From: Deltaproteobacteria bacterium | Lineage (GTDB): Bacteria > Desulfobacterota > Desulfobulbia > Desulfobulbales > Desulfurivibrionaceae | Direction: 5' to 3' | Length of the DNA stretch: 64,000 nucleotides | NCBI GenBank assembly: GCA_021802645.1 | Contig: JAJZRO010000003.1 | Span: 113,715 to 177,714 of the forward strand | Part shown: piece by piece, positions 33,582 through 44,394 of the stretch | Layout: each line of letters starts with the position of its first letter | How positions within the stretch are numbered: position 1 is the first letter of the stretch | Notes under the pieces: model-generated | The model's database searches: none | Told to the model about the DNA's origin: nothing | The model's input: only the letters and a program-made list of their open reading frames with translations | Program-made: the position numbers and the translations under genes

Positions 33582-35787
33582 GCCTCGGACGCCCGGGGAG
33601 TCGGTCATCGAGCAGGATCGGCGGCGCCGCAGGAAGCGCATCCGGATCATCATCCTCATTTCGCTGGTTCTTTTCGCGCTGTTCAGCTATCTGGAAACCC
33701 GGGTCTTTGAGCTGGGGACGGTACGGTTGCCGGTGAACGGCAACGTGCTCATCTTCATGCTCATCAACCTGAACGTGCTGCTCCTCCTGTTGATGATCTT
33801 CCTGGTGCTGCGCGAACTGACCCAGCTCGTCTTCGAGCGCAAGCGCCGCATCCTGGGCACCCGGCTCAAGACCAAGCTGGTCATCTCCTTTGTCTCGCTC
33901 TCGCTCATCCCCACCGCCCTGCTTTTCTTCGTCGCCCTCCAGTTCGTCTCCACCAGCATGGATTACTGGTTCAACAGCAATGTCGAGCAGTCGCTGCTCG
34001 AATCGCTCAATATCGCCAAGGAGGCGTATCAGGGCACCAAGGACGAGGTGGTCCGCCAGGGACGGATCATTGCCGCTCAATTGGAGGCCAGGCCCCTTGG
34101 CCAGCCGTTGACCCCCACCTTGAAGGAAGCCCTGGCCGGCCACGGCCTGGCCGGGGTGGCGGTGATTTCCGACCAGCGGGAGGTGGTAGCCGCCCAGGTT
34201 GCCGCGGCGTTCTCTGGCCAGGAGCTGCCGGAGATACCGATGGGGTATCTGCGCCGGACCCTGGAGGGTGAACGCGGTCTGGTGGTGGCCGAGCCCTTTG
34301 GCGGCGGGGAGCTGATCCGCGCTTTCACCCTGGTCCGCACCGGCGAGGGCCGGCCGGGGATTTTGGTGATCGCCAGCTTTCTCCCGCGGGAGAAGCTGGC
34401 CCGGATGCAGACCATCTCCACCGGCCTCGAAGGCTACCGCCAGTTGATGATGCTCAAGGCACCGCTCAAGACGAGCCTTATCGTCATGCTGCTCATCGTG
34501 ACGCTCCTCATCGTCTTCTGTGCGGTCTGGTTCGGCTTCTATGTGGCCAACGGCCTCACCGGCCCGATCAAGCGGCTGGCCGACGCCACCCATCGCATCG
34601 CCGAAGGCGATCTCGACTTCGTGCTGGAGAAGACCTCCGGTGACGAGATGGGCACCCTGGTCGATTCCTTCAACCAGATGACCCACGACCTCAAGGTCAG
34701 CCGCGAGCAGATTGTAGCCACCAGCCAGGAACTCGACAACCGGCGGCGTTACACCGAGATCATCCTCCAGAACGTGGCGGCCGGCGTCATCTCGCTGGAC
34801 GACTCCGGCAAGATCATCACCATCAACCGCTTTGCCGAGGAACTGCTCAAGATCCGCAAAGAGGACCTGCTCGGCCGTCATTACCGCGCCATCCTGCGCC
34901 AGGAACATCTGCACATCCTGGAGGCCTTTCTGGCCGAACTGGCCCGTTCCGGCAAGCCTTCGATCCAGCGGCCCCTGCGGCTCACGGTGGGCGAGGAGAC
35001 CTTCTCGCTGCGGGTGAATTTCACCCGGCTGGAGGATGAGGAACACCGTCCCCTGGGCGTGGTGCTGGTCTTCGACAACCTCACCGAGCTGGAAAAGGCC
35101 CAGCGCATGGCAGCCTGGCGGGAGGTGGCGCGCCGCATCGCCCATGAGGTCAAGAATCCGCTCACCCCGATCCAGCTTTCGGCCCAGCGGCTGCGCAAGA
35201 GATATCTCGACCAGCTCGCCGCCGAGGGCGAGGTCTTCGACCTCTGCACCAAGACCATCATCAACCAGGTGGATGAACTCCAGCGGCTGGTGGGCGAGTT
35301 CTCCAGCTTCGCCCGCATGCCGGCCATCCAGAAGTCGCGGAACAACCTGGCCGAGATGGCGAAAGAGGTGCTGGCCCTCTACCAGGAGGCGCACAAACAT
35401 ATCGCCTTCAGCCTCACCGTGGCAGAGGGATTGCCGGAGTTTTTCTTCGATCTCAAGCAGATGAAACGGGTCTTCATCAACCTGCTCGACAACGCCGTGG
35501 CGGCAATCGGGGAAACGGGGGCGCCGGGCCGCATCGACGCGGTGCTCCATTGCGACTGGGGGCAGAAGCAGGTGGTCATGGAGGTGCGCGACAACGGCCC
35601 CGGCGTCCGAGACGAGGACAAACTGCGGCTTTTCGAGCCCTACTTTTCCACCAAGAAGTCCGGCACCGGCCTGGGGCTGGCCATCGCCAGCACCGCGGTG
35701 GCCGACCATGGCGGGTCCATCCGGGTGCGGGACAACGCGCCGACCGGGGCGGTCTTTGTCGTGGAACTGCCGCTCGCCTTCGAGTAA
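33544..35787 (+). CDS. ntrY: NtrY-like membrane sensor histidine kinase
   Basis: A kinase of about 725-747 residues. After an Arg-rich N-terminus come TM helices at about 30-50, 62-90 and 105-130, a periplasmic domain (about 130-300), a further TM near 320, HAMP (about 335-395), PAS (about 400-510), HisKA with RRIAHEVKNPLTPIQLSAQRL and HATPase_c with NLLDNAVAAI, VRDNGPGVRDED and KKSGTGLGLAIAST. It is followed by ntrX, its likely partner. The first standard start is TTG 33544, but a better-placed GGGGAG precedes an ATC at 33607. NtrYX systems respond to nitrogen, redox or envelope state; the signal is not evident. Confidence 0.9.
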   Translation: MKPTGTPYSSATEPRTPGESVIEQDRRRRRKRIRIIILISLVLFALFSYLETRVFELGTVRLPVNGNVLIFMLINLNVLLLLLMIFLVLRELTQLVFERKRRILGTRLKTKLVISFVSLSLIPTALLFFVALQFVSTSMDYWFNSNVEQSLLESLNIAKEAYQGTKDEVVRQGRIIAAQLEARPLGQPLTPTLKEALAGHGLAGVAVISDQREVVAAQVAAAFSGQELPEIPMGYLRRTLEGERGLVVAEPFGGGELIRAFTLVRTGEGRPGILVIASFLPREKLARMQTISTGLEGYRQLMMLKAPLKTSLIVMLLIVTLLIVFCAVWFGFYVANGLTGPIKRLADATHRIAEGDLDFVLEKTSGDEMGTLVDSFNQMTHDLKVSREQIVATSQELDNRRRYTEIILQNVAAGVISLDDSGKIITINRFAEELLKIRKEDLLGRHYRAILRQEHLHILEAFLAELARSGKPSIQRPLRLTVGEETFSLRVNFTRLEDEEHRPLGVVLVFDNLTELEKAQRMAAWREVARRIAHEVKNPLTPIQLSAQRLRKRYLDQLAAEGEVFDLCTKTIINQVDELQRLVGEFSSFARMPAIQKSRNNLAEMAKEVLALYQEAHKHIAFSLTVAEGLPEFFFDLKQMKRVFINLLDNAVAAIGETGAPGRIDAVLHCDWGQKQVVMEVRDNGPGVRDEDKLRLFEPYFSTKKSGTGLGLAIASTAVADHGGSIRVRDNAPTGAVFVVELPLAFE

Positions 35788-35795
35788 TGAAAAGG

Positions 35796-35825
35796 TTCAG
35801 AAAAACGTGAGTGGTTTGCTATAGT
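35796..35825 (+). promoter_or_regulatory. Candidate promoter of ntrX with start at the ATG
   Basis: TTCAGA (35796-35801), an 18-base spacer and TATAGT (35820-35825) would start transcription about at the ATG (35832), giving a leaderless or nearly leaderless message. Confidence 0.4.
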
Positions 35826-35831
35826 GGGAAC

Positions 35832-37217
<1,386 letters not shown>

Positions 37218-37256
37218 GCGCGGCTTTCTTTGGCCGCTGCCCTGTGGAGGAAGCAG

Positions 37257-39014
37257 ATGACGGACTACGACACCAACCTGCCGGACCAAAAAGAACTGGA
37301 GCGTGAAATCGGCGAGTACCTGACCCGCAAGTACGGCCGCAAGGTGAAGATCGTCTCCTCCGGCCTCTTCCCCATGGCCGAGCCGGAAGAGGGCGGCGGC
37401 GTTACCCCCCCGCCCAAGGCGGCGGAAGCGTTCCACTTCGACGTCACCCCCGAGGAGCTGATCGCCTACCTCGACCAGTACGTGGTGCGCCAGGACGAGG
37501 CCAAGGCGATCCTCGCCACCAAGATCTGCACCCACTTCAACCGCATCAGCTACGCCCTGAAGCACCCGCGCCAGGCCAAGCGCAACGTCGGCCAGATCAA
37601 GAACAACGTGCTGATGATGGGCCCCACCGGGGTGGGCAAGACCTTCCTCATCAAGCTCATTGCCCAGCGCCTCGGCGTGCCCTTCATCAAGGGCGACGCC
37701 ACCAAGTTCAGCGAGACCGGTTATGTGGGCGGCGACGTGGAGGACCTGGTGCGCGACCTGGTGCGCCAGGCGGACGGCGACCTCGACCGCGCCCAGTACG
37801 GCATCATCTACGTCGATGAGATCGACAAGATCGCGGCCACCGAATACCGCCTCGGCGCCGACGTCTCCCGCACCGGCGTCCAGCGGGCCTTATTGAAGCC
37901 GATGGAAGAGACCGAGGTGGAATTGAAGGTGCCCCACGACCCGATCTCGCAGATCGAGGCCATCGAGCACTTCCGCGCCACCGGCAAGCGCGAGAAGCGG
38001 AGCGTCAGCACCCGCAACATCCTCTTCATCATGAGCGGCGCCTTTGCCGGACTCGACGAGATCATCAGGAAGCGGGTGCAGCAGCAGACCATCGGCTTTG
38101 AAAAGGCGGTCCATTCGCCCAAGGAGGCCGGCAGGTTTTTGAAGCAGGTCAAGGCCGAGGACCTCATCCAGTTCGGCTTCGAGAGCGAATTTGTCGGCCG
38201 CCTGCCGGTGTTGGCGGTGCTGGAGGAACTCTCCGTCGACGACCTCTACGCCATTCTCTTGAATCCCAACAGCGCCGTGACCGTGGGCAAGAAGCAGGAC
38301 TTCCGCGCCTACGGCATCAAGATCCAGTTCGAGGACGCCGCCCTCCGGGAGATCGCCGAACGCGCCTGCCGCGAACGCACCGGCGCCCGGGGGCTGTCGA
38401 GCGTCATGGAGCGCACTCTGCTCCACTTCGAGAAGAAGCTGCCCTCCACGTCGATCCGCCATCTGGTGGTCTCCCTCGACATGGTGCGCAACCCCAAGGC
38501 CGAGCTGGTGCGGCTGCTCGATGACCCGGCCTGTCAGGCCCTGCACAAAGAGCGCTACGAGGTGCTGGAGCACGTGGAGTACAAGCGCCTGGTCGATTTC
38601 ATCCTGGAGCGTATGGGCGATTACCTCGAAACCAACGCGGTGCTGGCCACCCCCTCGCGGCTGGCCATGATGGCCAAACAGGCCCAGGCCGAAGACCTCG
38701 ACCCGCGCGAGGTGTGCGACCAGTTCATCCGGCTGGTGGAGCGCATCCTCGACTGCGCGAAGAAGATTTCCGAAAAGTGCGGGGTGACGGTCACCTTCAG
38801 CGACGACGCCATCGACCGCATCCTGGCCAAGGAACCGCGCGACGAGGCCACCATCAACCAGACCTGCGATGCGATTCTCCAGGCCATGGAATACGGCCTG
38901 CGGCTCTTGAGCCAGAAGAAGGAGATCGCGGAGGTGGTGATCCCGGCCGAGGGGATCGAGACGCCGGACAAATTTATCAATGCGTTAGTCAGTAAGGCCT
39001 TCAAGGTCGAATAA
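37257..39014 (+). CDS. ClpX-like AAA+ unfoldase without zinc domain, with C-terminal extension
   Basis: A 585-residue AAA+ protein. The core (about 70-410) matches ClpX: Walker [16 protein letters not shown], pore loop [14 protein letters not shown], Walker [12 protein letters not shown], and [19 protein letters not shown], which keeps an IGF tripeptide like the ClpP-docking loop. Unlike ClpX it has no N-terminal four-Cys zinc-binding domain but a short basic/acidic leader. About 175 extra residues follow the AAA+ module, mostly helical. GGAGG six bases upstream fixes the start. It lies between ntrX and hemB. Canonical clpX is probably elsewhere; this paralogue may use its own adaptor. Confidence 0.82.
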   Translation: MTDYDTNLPDQKELEREIGEYLTRKYGRKVKIVSSGLFPMAEPEEGGGVTPPPKAAEAFHFDVTPEELIAYLDQYVVRQDEAKAILATKICTHFNRISYALKHPRQAKRNVGQIKNNVLMMGPTGVGKTFLIKLIAQRLGVPFIKGDATKFSETGYVGGDVEDLVRDLVRQADGDLDRAQYGIIYVDEIDKIAATEYRLGADVSRTGVQRALLKPMEETEVELKVPHDPISQIEAIEHFRATGKREKRSVSTRNILFIMSGAFAGLDEIIRKRVQQQTIGFEKAVHSPKEAGRFLKQVKAEDLIQFGFESEFVGRLPVLAVLEELSVDDLYAILLNPNSAVTVGKKQDFRAYGIKIQFEDAALREIAERACRERTGARGLSSVMERTLLHFEKKLPSTSIRHLVVSLDMVRNPKAELVRLLDDPACQALHKERYEVLEHVEYKRLVDFILERMGDYLETNAVLATPSRLAMMAKQAQAEDLDPREVCDQFIRLVERILDCAKKISEKCGVTVTFSDDAIDRILAKEPRDEATINQTCDAILQAMEYGLRLLSQKKEIAEVVIPAEGIETPDKFINALVSKAFKVE

Positions 39015-39040
39015 GTCCTTTCAGGAGAAGGAGAGAATTC

Positions 39041-40021
39041 ATGATGTTCCCCGAGTATCGTCCCCGTCGCCTGCGGCGGAATGAGCCCATGCGGGCGCTG
39101 ATCCGCGAGACCACGCTGTCGCCGGCCCACCTCATCTACCCGCTCTTTGTCATGCCGGGCAAGAACAAGCGGGAGGAGGTTTCCTCCATGCCCGGCGTCT
39201 TCCGCCTCACCGTCGACCAGCTGGCCAAGGAGGCCCAGGAGTGCCTGAAACTCGGCATCAACCACGTCATTCTCTTCGGCCTGCCGGAGAAGAAGGACCC
39301 CATGGGCTCCGGCGCGCACGCCAAGGACGGCATCATCCAGCGGGCGATCAAGGAGCTGAAGAACAAGGCGCCGCAGCTCATGGTCTCCACCGACGTCTGC
39401 CTCTGCGAGTACACTAGCCACGGTCATTGCGGGGTGATCCTGAACAAGCAGGTGGACAACGACGCCACCCTGGAGATTCTTGCCCAGGCCGCCCTCTCCC
39501 ACGCGGTGGCCGGCGCCGACATGGTGGCGCCCTCCGACATGATGGACGGCCGGGTCGGCGCGATCCGCGCGGCCCTGGACGAGAACAACTTCGAGATGGT
39601 GCCGATCATGTCCTACGCGGTGAAGTACGCCTCCGCCTTTTACGGCCCCTTCCGCGACGCCGCCGACTGCGCGCCCCAGGAGGGCGACCGCAAGGCCTAC
39701 CAGATGGACCCGGCCAATGTGCGCGAGGCGTTGCGCGAGGCGACTCTCGATGTGGACGAGGGGGCGGACATCCTGATGGTCAAGCCCGCCATGCCCTACC
39801 TCGACGTGATCCGGCTGCTGCGCGACGAGTTCGACCTGCCCGTCGCCGCCTATCAGGTGAGCGGCGAGTACGCCATGATCAAGGCGGCGGCCGAGCGCGG
39901 CTGGCTCGACGGCGAACGGGTGATGGCCGAAAGCCTCATCGGCATCCGCCGCGCCGGCGCCGACATGATTCTCACCTATTTTGCCAAGGAGTACGCCAAG
40001 GTCTTTGGCCGCATCGGCTGA
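39041..40021 (+). CDS. hemB: Delta-aminolevulinic acid dehydratase (porphobilinogen synthase)
   Basis: A 326-residue enzyme that joins two aminolevulinate molecules to porphobilinogen in tetrapyrrole synthesis. Visible motifs are the zinc-site cysteines in [14 protein letters not shown] near residue 118, [15 protein letters not shown], the active lysines in [16 protein letters not shown] and [11 protein letters not shown], and [10 protein letters not shown]. The three-Cys motif marks the zinc-dependent class. AGGAG precedes the start, and a strong terminator follows. Confidence 0.97.
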   Translation: MMFPEYRPRRLRRNEPMRALIRETTLSPAHLIYPLFVMPGKNKREEVSSMPGVFRLTVDQLAKEAQECLKLGINHVILFGLPEKKDPMGSGAHAKDGIIQRAIKELKNKAPQLMVSTDVCLCEYTSHGHCGVILNKQVDNDATLEILAQAALSHAVAGADMVAPSDMMDGRVGAIRAALDENNFEMVPIMSYAVKYASAFYGPFRDAADCAPQEGDRKAYQMDPANVREALREATLDVDEGADILMVKPAMPYLDVIRLLRDEFDLPVAAYQVSGEYAMIKAAAERGWLDGERVMAESLIGIRRAGADMILTYFAKEYAKVFGRIG

Positions 40022-40045
40022 GCGCGGCAACTGGCATGGGAAGAG

Positions 40046-40079
40046 AAGGCCCGGGGAGAGATTCCCTGGGCCTTTTTTT
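40046..40079 (+). terminator. Terminator between convergent hemB and mogA
   Basis: AAGGCCCGGGGA pairs with TTCCCTGGGCC and is followed by seven T residues (40073-40079). The run overlaps the mogA stop codon on the other strand, so the hairpin may serve both genes. Confidence 0.88.
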
Positions 40080-40581
40080 ATGCATTGTGCTGGGCGCAGT
40101 CCGCCGGGTCGCCCTTGATCTTGGCGATAGCATGGTAGAGCGCCGGCAGCACCACGGCGAGATTCTCCGTGGCCGCCCTCTGGCTGCCGGGCAGGGTGAT
40201 GATGAGGCTCTGGCGCCGAATGCCCACCACCCCGCGGGAGAGCATGGCATTTGGGGTCTTCATGAGGCTCTGCTGGCGCATCGCCTCGGCCATGCCCGGC
40301 ACCTCCTTGTCGAAGAGGGGGCGCACCGCCTCGGGGGTCACGTCGGTGGGCGCCACCCCGGTGCCGCCGGTGGAGACGACGAGGTCGATCCCCTGCTGGT
40401 CGATCCAGAGGCGCATGGCACCTTGGATCGCCTCGATCCGGTCGGGCACGATGGTAGAGGCCGCCACGGTGTAGCCTTGGGCCAGCAGCATCTCGCAGAG
40501 GGCCGGGCCGCTGGTGTCTTGCCGCTCGCCGCGGGCGCCTTTGTCGCTTATCGTCAGAACGGCGCAGATGTAGGGGGGCAT
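40078..40581 (-). CDS. Molybdopterin adenylyltransferase MogA/MoaB family
   Basis: A 167-residue enzyme of molybdenum cofactor synthesis that activates molybdopterin with ATP before metal insertion. Family motifs are TISDKGARGERQDTSGP near residue 10, VVSTGGTGVAPTDVTPEA near 68, and LPGSQRAATENLAVVLPALYHAI near the C-terminus. MogA and MoaB are hard to separate by sequence, so no firm symbol is given. It fits an anaerobe with Mo/W enzymes. It is encoded alone, divergent from murJ. Confidence 0.9.
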   Translation of the reverse strand: MPPYICAVLTISDKGARGERQDTSGPALCEMLLAQGYTVAASTIVPDRIEAIQGAMRLWIDQQGIDLVVSTGGTGVAPTDVTPEAVRPLFDKEVPGMAEAMRQQSLMKTPNAMLSRGVVGIRRQSLIITLPGSQRAATENLAVVLPALYHAIAKIKGDPADCAQHNA

Positions 40582-40661
40582 ATCGGTTCCTCTTGTGTTG
40601 AGTCCTTGTTTCTATTCACCAAAAAAACATAATGAAGTCAAGGAAGTATTCCGAATCCCGG

Positions 40662-40690
40662 TTGAGTTTCCGGTGGGAACCTGCTATGGT
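40662..40690 (+). promoter_or_regulatory. Promoter of murJ
   Basis: TTGAGT (40662-40667), a 17-base spacer and TATGGT (40685-40690) lie 57 bases before the murJ start. Confidence 0.6.
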
Positions 40691-40747
40691 GCTTGCAAAT
40701 CGGCTTACAGGGTCGCACGGGATTTTCTCGCATCACTAGGGAGGCGC

Positions 40748-42343
40748 ATGCACAAGGCGGCACAGGATACCGGCACCATTGCCCGCTCGGCCGGCACGGT
40801 CGGGGCGGCGGTTCTGTGCAGCCGGGTGCTGGGACTGGTGCGGGAGCAGGTCTTTGCCTACCTCTTCGGCGCCGGCTTTGCCTTCGACGCCTTTGTCGTC
40901 GCCTTCCGCATCCCTAACCTCCTGCGCGACCTCTTTGCCGAAGGCGCCTTGTCCGCCGCGTTTGTCGCGGTCTTCTCCGACTACGACGAGAACCAGGGGG
41001 AGGAGAAGACCTGGCAGCTCGCCAACACCGTGATCGCCTTTTTCTGCGTGGTGTTGAGCGGCCTGGTGCTGCTGGGCATCTTCTTTGCCGACGACCTTGT
41101 TCGCTTCATGGTGGAGAAGGAATTCCAGCAGATGCCGGGCAAGGTGGCGCTGACCGCCAAGCTCACCCGGATCATGTTCCCCTTCCTCCTGGTGGTTTCG
41201 CTCTCCTCGGTGGTGATGGGTACGCTGAACACCAAGGGGCGCTTCTTTGTCCCGGCGCTGGCGGCGAGCTTCTTCAACGTGGGGTCGCTGGTGGGCGGCA
41301 TCACCATGGCCGTGGTCATGCCGTGGTTCGGCCAGCCGGCCATTGTCGGCATGGCGATCGGCACCATGCTTGGCGGGCTCCTGCAACTGGGTGGCCAACT
41401 GCCCACCCTGTTTGCGACCGGTTTCCGTTTCCGCTGGCATTTCGATTGGCACGACCCGGGTCTGCGCCGCATTCTGCGGCTGATGGTGCCGGCGGTGATT
41501 GGCCTCGCCCCGCTTCAGGTCAACGTGCTGGTCAACACCTATTTCGCCTCCTCCCTTGGCCAGGGCGCCATCTCCTGGCTCAACTACGCCTTCCGCCTCT
41601 TCTTCTTCCCGGTGGGCATCTTCGGGGTGGCGCTTTCCACCGCGACCATGCCGGTCATCGCCCGTTACGCCGCCCAGCGCGATCTGGAGCGGCTGCGGGA
41701 AACCGTGGTTTCCTCGCTGATCATGGCCTTCTGCCTCACCATCCCGGCGAGTGTGGGGCTCATCATGCTCTCCGAGCCCATTATCCGCTTGGTCTACCAG
41801 TACGGCCGTTTCGATGCCTTCACCACCATGCGCACCGCCGAGGCGCTTCGTTGCTATAGTCTGGGGCTTTTCGCCTATGCGGCGGTGAAGATCGTGGTGC
41901 CGGTCTTCTATGCCCTGAACGACACCAAGTTTCCGGTGATGGGCAGCTTTCTCACCATGATCCTCAACGTGGTCATCATTCTGCTGACGGTCGGCACGCT
42001 CCAGCATCGGGCCCTGGCCCTCTCGATCTCGCTGGCCATGACCTGCAATTTCCTCTTCTTGGGCGCGGCGCTCTATCGCAAGGTGGAGGGGTATCCGCTG
42101 GCCTACGTGGCCAAGGGGTTGGCCAAGGTGGTGGCGGCCTCGCTGATTATGGCCGGCTGGCTGTATGGGCTGCACCATCTGCTGGCCGGGGTATCGCCGG
42201 CCACGCGCTGGGTAGAGGCAGGCAGCCTTCTGTTCATGATGGCGACCAGCGTCGCTCTCTATGGCGCGGCGCTCTATCTCCTGCGGGTGCGGGAGCTGAC
42301 CATGCTGGTCGATAAATTGCGGGGCCGGTTTTTGCCGGCTTAG
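40748..42343 (+). CDS. murJ: Lipid II flippase MurJ
   Basis: A 531-residue polytopic protein (about 14 helices) of the MOP superfamily that moves lipid II across the inner membrane for peptidoglycan synthesis. The N-terminus has SRVLGLVREQVFAYLFGAG and AFVVAFRIPNLLRDLFAEGALSAAFV, hallmarks of MurJ with its central-cavity arginines. VPAVIGLAPLQVNVLVN and the LIYQYGRF-like LVYQYGRFDA follow. ATG 40748 is the first good start, with GGGAGG just upstream. Its stop overlaps that of convergent rsmE. Confidence 0.95.
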   Translation: MHKAAQDTGTIARSAGTVGAAVLCSRVLGLVREQVFAYLFGAGFAFDAFVVAFRIPNLLRDLFAEGALSAAFVAVFSDYDENQGEEKTWQLANTVIAFFCVVLSGLVLLGIFFADDLVRFMVEKEFQQMPGKVALTAKLTRIMFPFLLVVSLSSVVMGTLNTKGRFFVPALAASFFNVGSLVGGITMAVVMPWFGQPAIVGMAIGTMLGGLLQLGGQLPTLFATGFRFRWHFDWHDPGLRRILRLMVPAVIGLAPLQVNVLVNTYFASSLGQGAISWLNYAFRLFFFPVGIFGVALSTATMPVIARYAAQRDLERLRETVVSSLIMAFCLTIPASVGLIMLSEPIIRLVYQYGRFDAFTTMRTAEALRCYSLGLFAYAAVKIVVPVFYALNDTKFPVMGSFLTMILNVVIILLTVGTLQHRALALSISLAMTCNFLFLGAALYRKVEGYPLAYVAKGLAKVVAASLIMAGWLYGLHHLLAGVSPATRWVEAGSLLFMMATSVALYGAALYLLRVRELTMLVDKLRGRFLPA

Positions 42344-42350
42344 CCGGCAG
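42332..42350. other. Hairpin at the convergent murJ/rsmE stop codons
   Basis: TTGCCGGC and GCCGGCAG flank TTA, so both stop codons sit in the loop or stem of a short perfect hairpin. There is no T-run on either side, so intrinsic termination is uncertain. Confidence 0.45.
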
Positions 42351-43089
42351 TCGGGGGCAGATGGCGGAGCAGTTCGAGCTGGGCGAGCAGGGCGGGCACG
42401 GCGGAATCGACCCGCAGAATGCGGGGGCCCAAGGTGAAGGGCCGGAAGCCGCAGGCAGTGAAGCGGTCGAGTTCGAAATCGACCCAGCCGCCCTCCGGGC
42501 CGATGGCGAGGATGGCCCGCTCGGCAAGCGGCAACGGCGCCACTTCAGGCAGCGGCGCCGAGGCAGTGGGGTGGGCGAGGAGCCGAACCGGATAATCGGC
42601 GAGATAGGCGGGGAGGACATCCTCCATAAAGGGCCGGAAGCGTTGGTGGATCGAGACCGCGGGCAAGCGGGTGTCCATCGCCTGTTCCAGCCCCTGGATC
42701 AGGGCGGCTTGATAGGCTTCGTCCCGTAACAGCGAGGCCTGAAAAAAGCTCTTCTCCACCCGGTTGGCGTTGATGAGAAAGATCCGCTCCACCCCGAGGG
42801 CCGTGGCCTGGGCCAGCACTCGGCGCAGCATGATCGGCCGGGGCAGGGCGAGGATGAGGGCGGTGGGGCAGGGTTGCGGCACCGAGCCGTGCAGGTGAAG
42901 GCGCAGGGAAACGCTCCCGCGGGCAACGGTTTCCACCGTGGCGGTGCCCAAGGGGCCGTTCAAAAGCCCGACCCGTAACTGGTCACCGCTCTTGCTGCGC
43001 AGTACGGTGCGGACATGTTCGGCCCGGTGGTCGGTGAGGGTGACGTGGTCGCCGCTCACCTCCGCCGGAAAAAGGAGAATCAGGTTCAT
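42340..43089 (-). CDS. rsmE: 16S rRNA (uracil-1498-N3) methyltransferase RsmE
   Basis: A 249-residue SPOUT methyltransferase for 16S rRNA U1498. It has an N-terminal PUA-like domain (DHRAEHVRTVLRSKSGDQL) and a C-terminal trefoil-knot SAM domain with AIGPEGGWVDFELDRF and LGPRILRVDSAVPALLA near residue 225. The frame stays open far upstream, antisense to waaA, but RsmE homology begins at MNLILLFPAEV (43089). The start codon is six bases from the divergent waaA start, so the promoter must lie inside waaA. Confidence 0.92.
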   Translation of the reverse strand: MNLILLFPAEVSGDHVTLTDHRAEHVRTVLRSKSGDQLRVGLLNGPLGTATVETVARGSVSLRLHLHGSVPQPCPTALILALPRPIMLRRVLAQATALGVERIFLINANRVEKSFFQASLLRDEAYQAALIQGLEQAMDTRLPAVSIHQRFRPFMEDVLPAYLADYPVRLLAHPTASAPLPEVAPLPLAERAILAIGPEGGWVDFELDRFTACGFRPFTLGPRILRVDSAVPALLAQLELLRHLPPTAG

Positions 43090-43099
43090 GGTCCCATGA
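43071..43099 (+). other. Three-codon mini-ORF coupled to waaA
   Basis: AAAGGAG (43071-43077) is ten bases before ATG 43088, which reads Met-Val-Pro-stop. Its TGA overlaps the waaA start as ATGA (43096-43099). waaA has no other well-spaced ribosome-binding site, so reinitiation after this mini-ORF may drive it. Confidence 0.45.
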
Positions 43100-44394
43100 G
43101 ACGGGTGGTGGTTTTCTACAACATCCTGCAAGGGCTGGGGCTGATTGTAGTCGCTCCCCTGCTTTTCGTCAAAAGTATCCTCACCCCGCGCCATCGGGGA
43201 CGGATCGGCCTGCGCCTCGGCATCGGTCTGGCGAAAGAACTGGCGGGTCTGCCGCCGGGCAGGCCGCGCCTCTGGATCCATGCCCTCTCGGTGGGCGAGG
43301 TCGCTTCGGCGCGCGCCCTGGTGCTGGGGTTGCGGGAGCGCTATCCCGCTGCCACCCTGATCCTTTCCGTCACCACTCGCTCCGGCCTGATCTATGCCCG
43401 CGAGACCTTGGGCAACACGGTGGATCGGGTGATCCCCTTTCCTTATGACTTCTACTGGTCGGTCCGGCGGGCGCTGGGGCTTGTGCGGCCCGATCTCTTC
43501 ATCCTGGTGGAGACCGATTTCTGGCCCAACTTTCTCGGCCAGCTGGCCAATCGGCACATCCCGGCCCTGCTGGTGAACGGCCGCATCTCGGCTGCGGCCT
43601 TCCGCAACTACCAACGCTTCCGTTTTCTCTTTGCGCCGCTTTTCAATTCCTTCCGGCTCCTTTCCATGCAGACCGAGGCCGATGCCGAGCAGATGCGGCA
43701 ACTGGGGGTGGCGTCGCAGCGGCTGGAGGTGCTTGGCAACCTCAAGTACGCCGTCTTGCCGGCCTCGGTTCCCGAGCCGGAGTTGCGGCGGCGATTCGCT
43801 CTTCCCGCCGCCAAACGGGTGTGGGTGGCCGGCAGCACCCATAGCGGCGAGGAGGCCATCCTCTTTCAGGTTTTTGCCCGGCTCGTGGCCCGCTTCCCCG
43901 ATCTTTTTCTCATCCTGGCTCCCCGGGATGTGACCCGCACGACGGCGCTGCTGGAGGTGGCCCACAGCCTCGGGCTCAAGGCCGGCCTGCGTTCCGCCCC
44001 GCCGCTGCCAGGGCTCAATCTCCTGCTGGTCGATACGCTGGGGGAATTGGCTGCCCTTTACGCCCTGGCCGAGGTGGCCTTTGTCGGCGGCAGCCTGGTG
44101 GAGGAGCGGGGCCACAATCCTTTGGAACCGGCCGCCTTGGCCAAGCCGGTGCTCTTCGGCCCCCACATGGAGGACTTTGCCGAGATCAGCCAAGACCTGC
44201 TCGCCTGCGGAGCCGCGGTGATGGTAGAGGGGGAAGCGGCGCTTGCCGATCAACTGGCTGCCTGGCTTGCCGATCCGGCCAGGGCCCGCGCGGCGGGCGA
44301 GCAAGGGCGTGCCCTGATCGCCGGACGCCAACAAGGGTTGGTGGCTCGTTATCTGGCTGCGGTGACCAGCCTCTTGCCACAGGAGGGTTTCTGA
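43096..44394 (+). CDS. waaA: 3-deoxy-D-manno-octulosonic acid transferase
   Basis: A GT30 enzyme of 432 residues that adds Kdo to lipid A precursor at the inner membrane. It has an N-terminal membrane-associated helix (YNILQGLGLIVVAPLLFV), then LWIHALSVGEVASA with the catalytic Glu of the SVGEV motif near residue 63. VETDFWPNFL, NGRISAAAFRNYQRF, AGSTHSGEEAI and FVGGSLVEERGHNPLEPA follow in the donor domain. It overlaps lpxK by one base (TGATG). The number of Kdo residues added cannot be read from sequence. Confidence 0.95.
   Translation: MRRVVVFYNILQGLGLIVVAPLLFVKSILTPRHRGRIGLRLGIGLAKELAGLPPGRPRLWIHALSVGEVASARALVLGLRERYPAATLILSVTTRSGLIYARETLGNTVDRVIPFPYDFYWSVRRALGLVRPDLFILVETDFWPNFLGQLANRHIPALLVNGRISAAAFRNYQRFRFLFAPLFNSFRLLSMQTEADAEQMRQLGVASQRLEVLGNLKYAVLPASVPEPELRRRFALPAAKRVWVAGSTHSGEEAILFQVFARLVARFPDLFLILAPRDVTRTTALLEVAHSLGLKAGLRSAPPLPGLNLLLVDTLGELAALYALAEVAFVGGSLVEERGHNPLEPAALAKPVLFGPHMEDFAEISQDLLACGAAVMVEGEAALADQLAAWLADPARARAAGEQGRALIAGRQQGLVARYLAAVTSLLPQEGF

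Noticed and set aside
40636..40641. Divergent mogA promoter based on minus-strand TTGACT
   Set aside because: No acceptable -10 at 16-18 bases; only TGAATA is present.
42340..44334. A 664-codon minus-strand frame extending rsmE across waaA
   Set aside because: Only the last 249 codons resemble RsmE; the rest is antisense to waaA.
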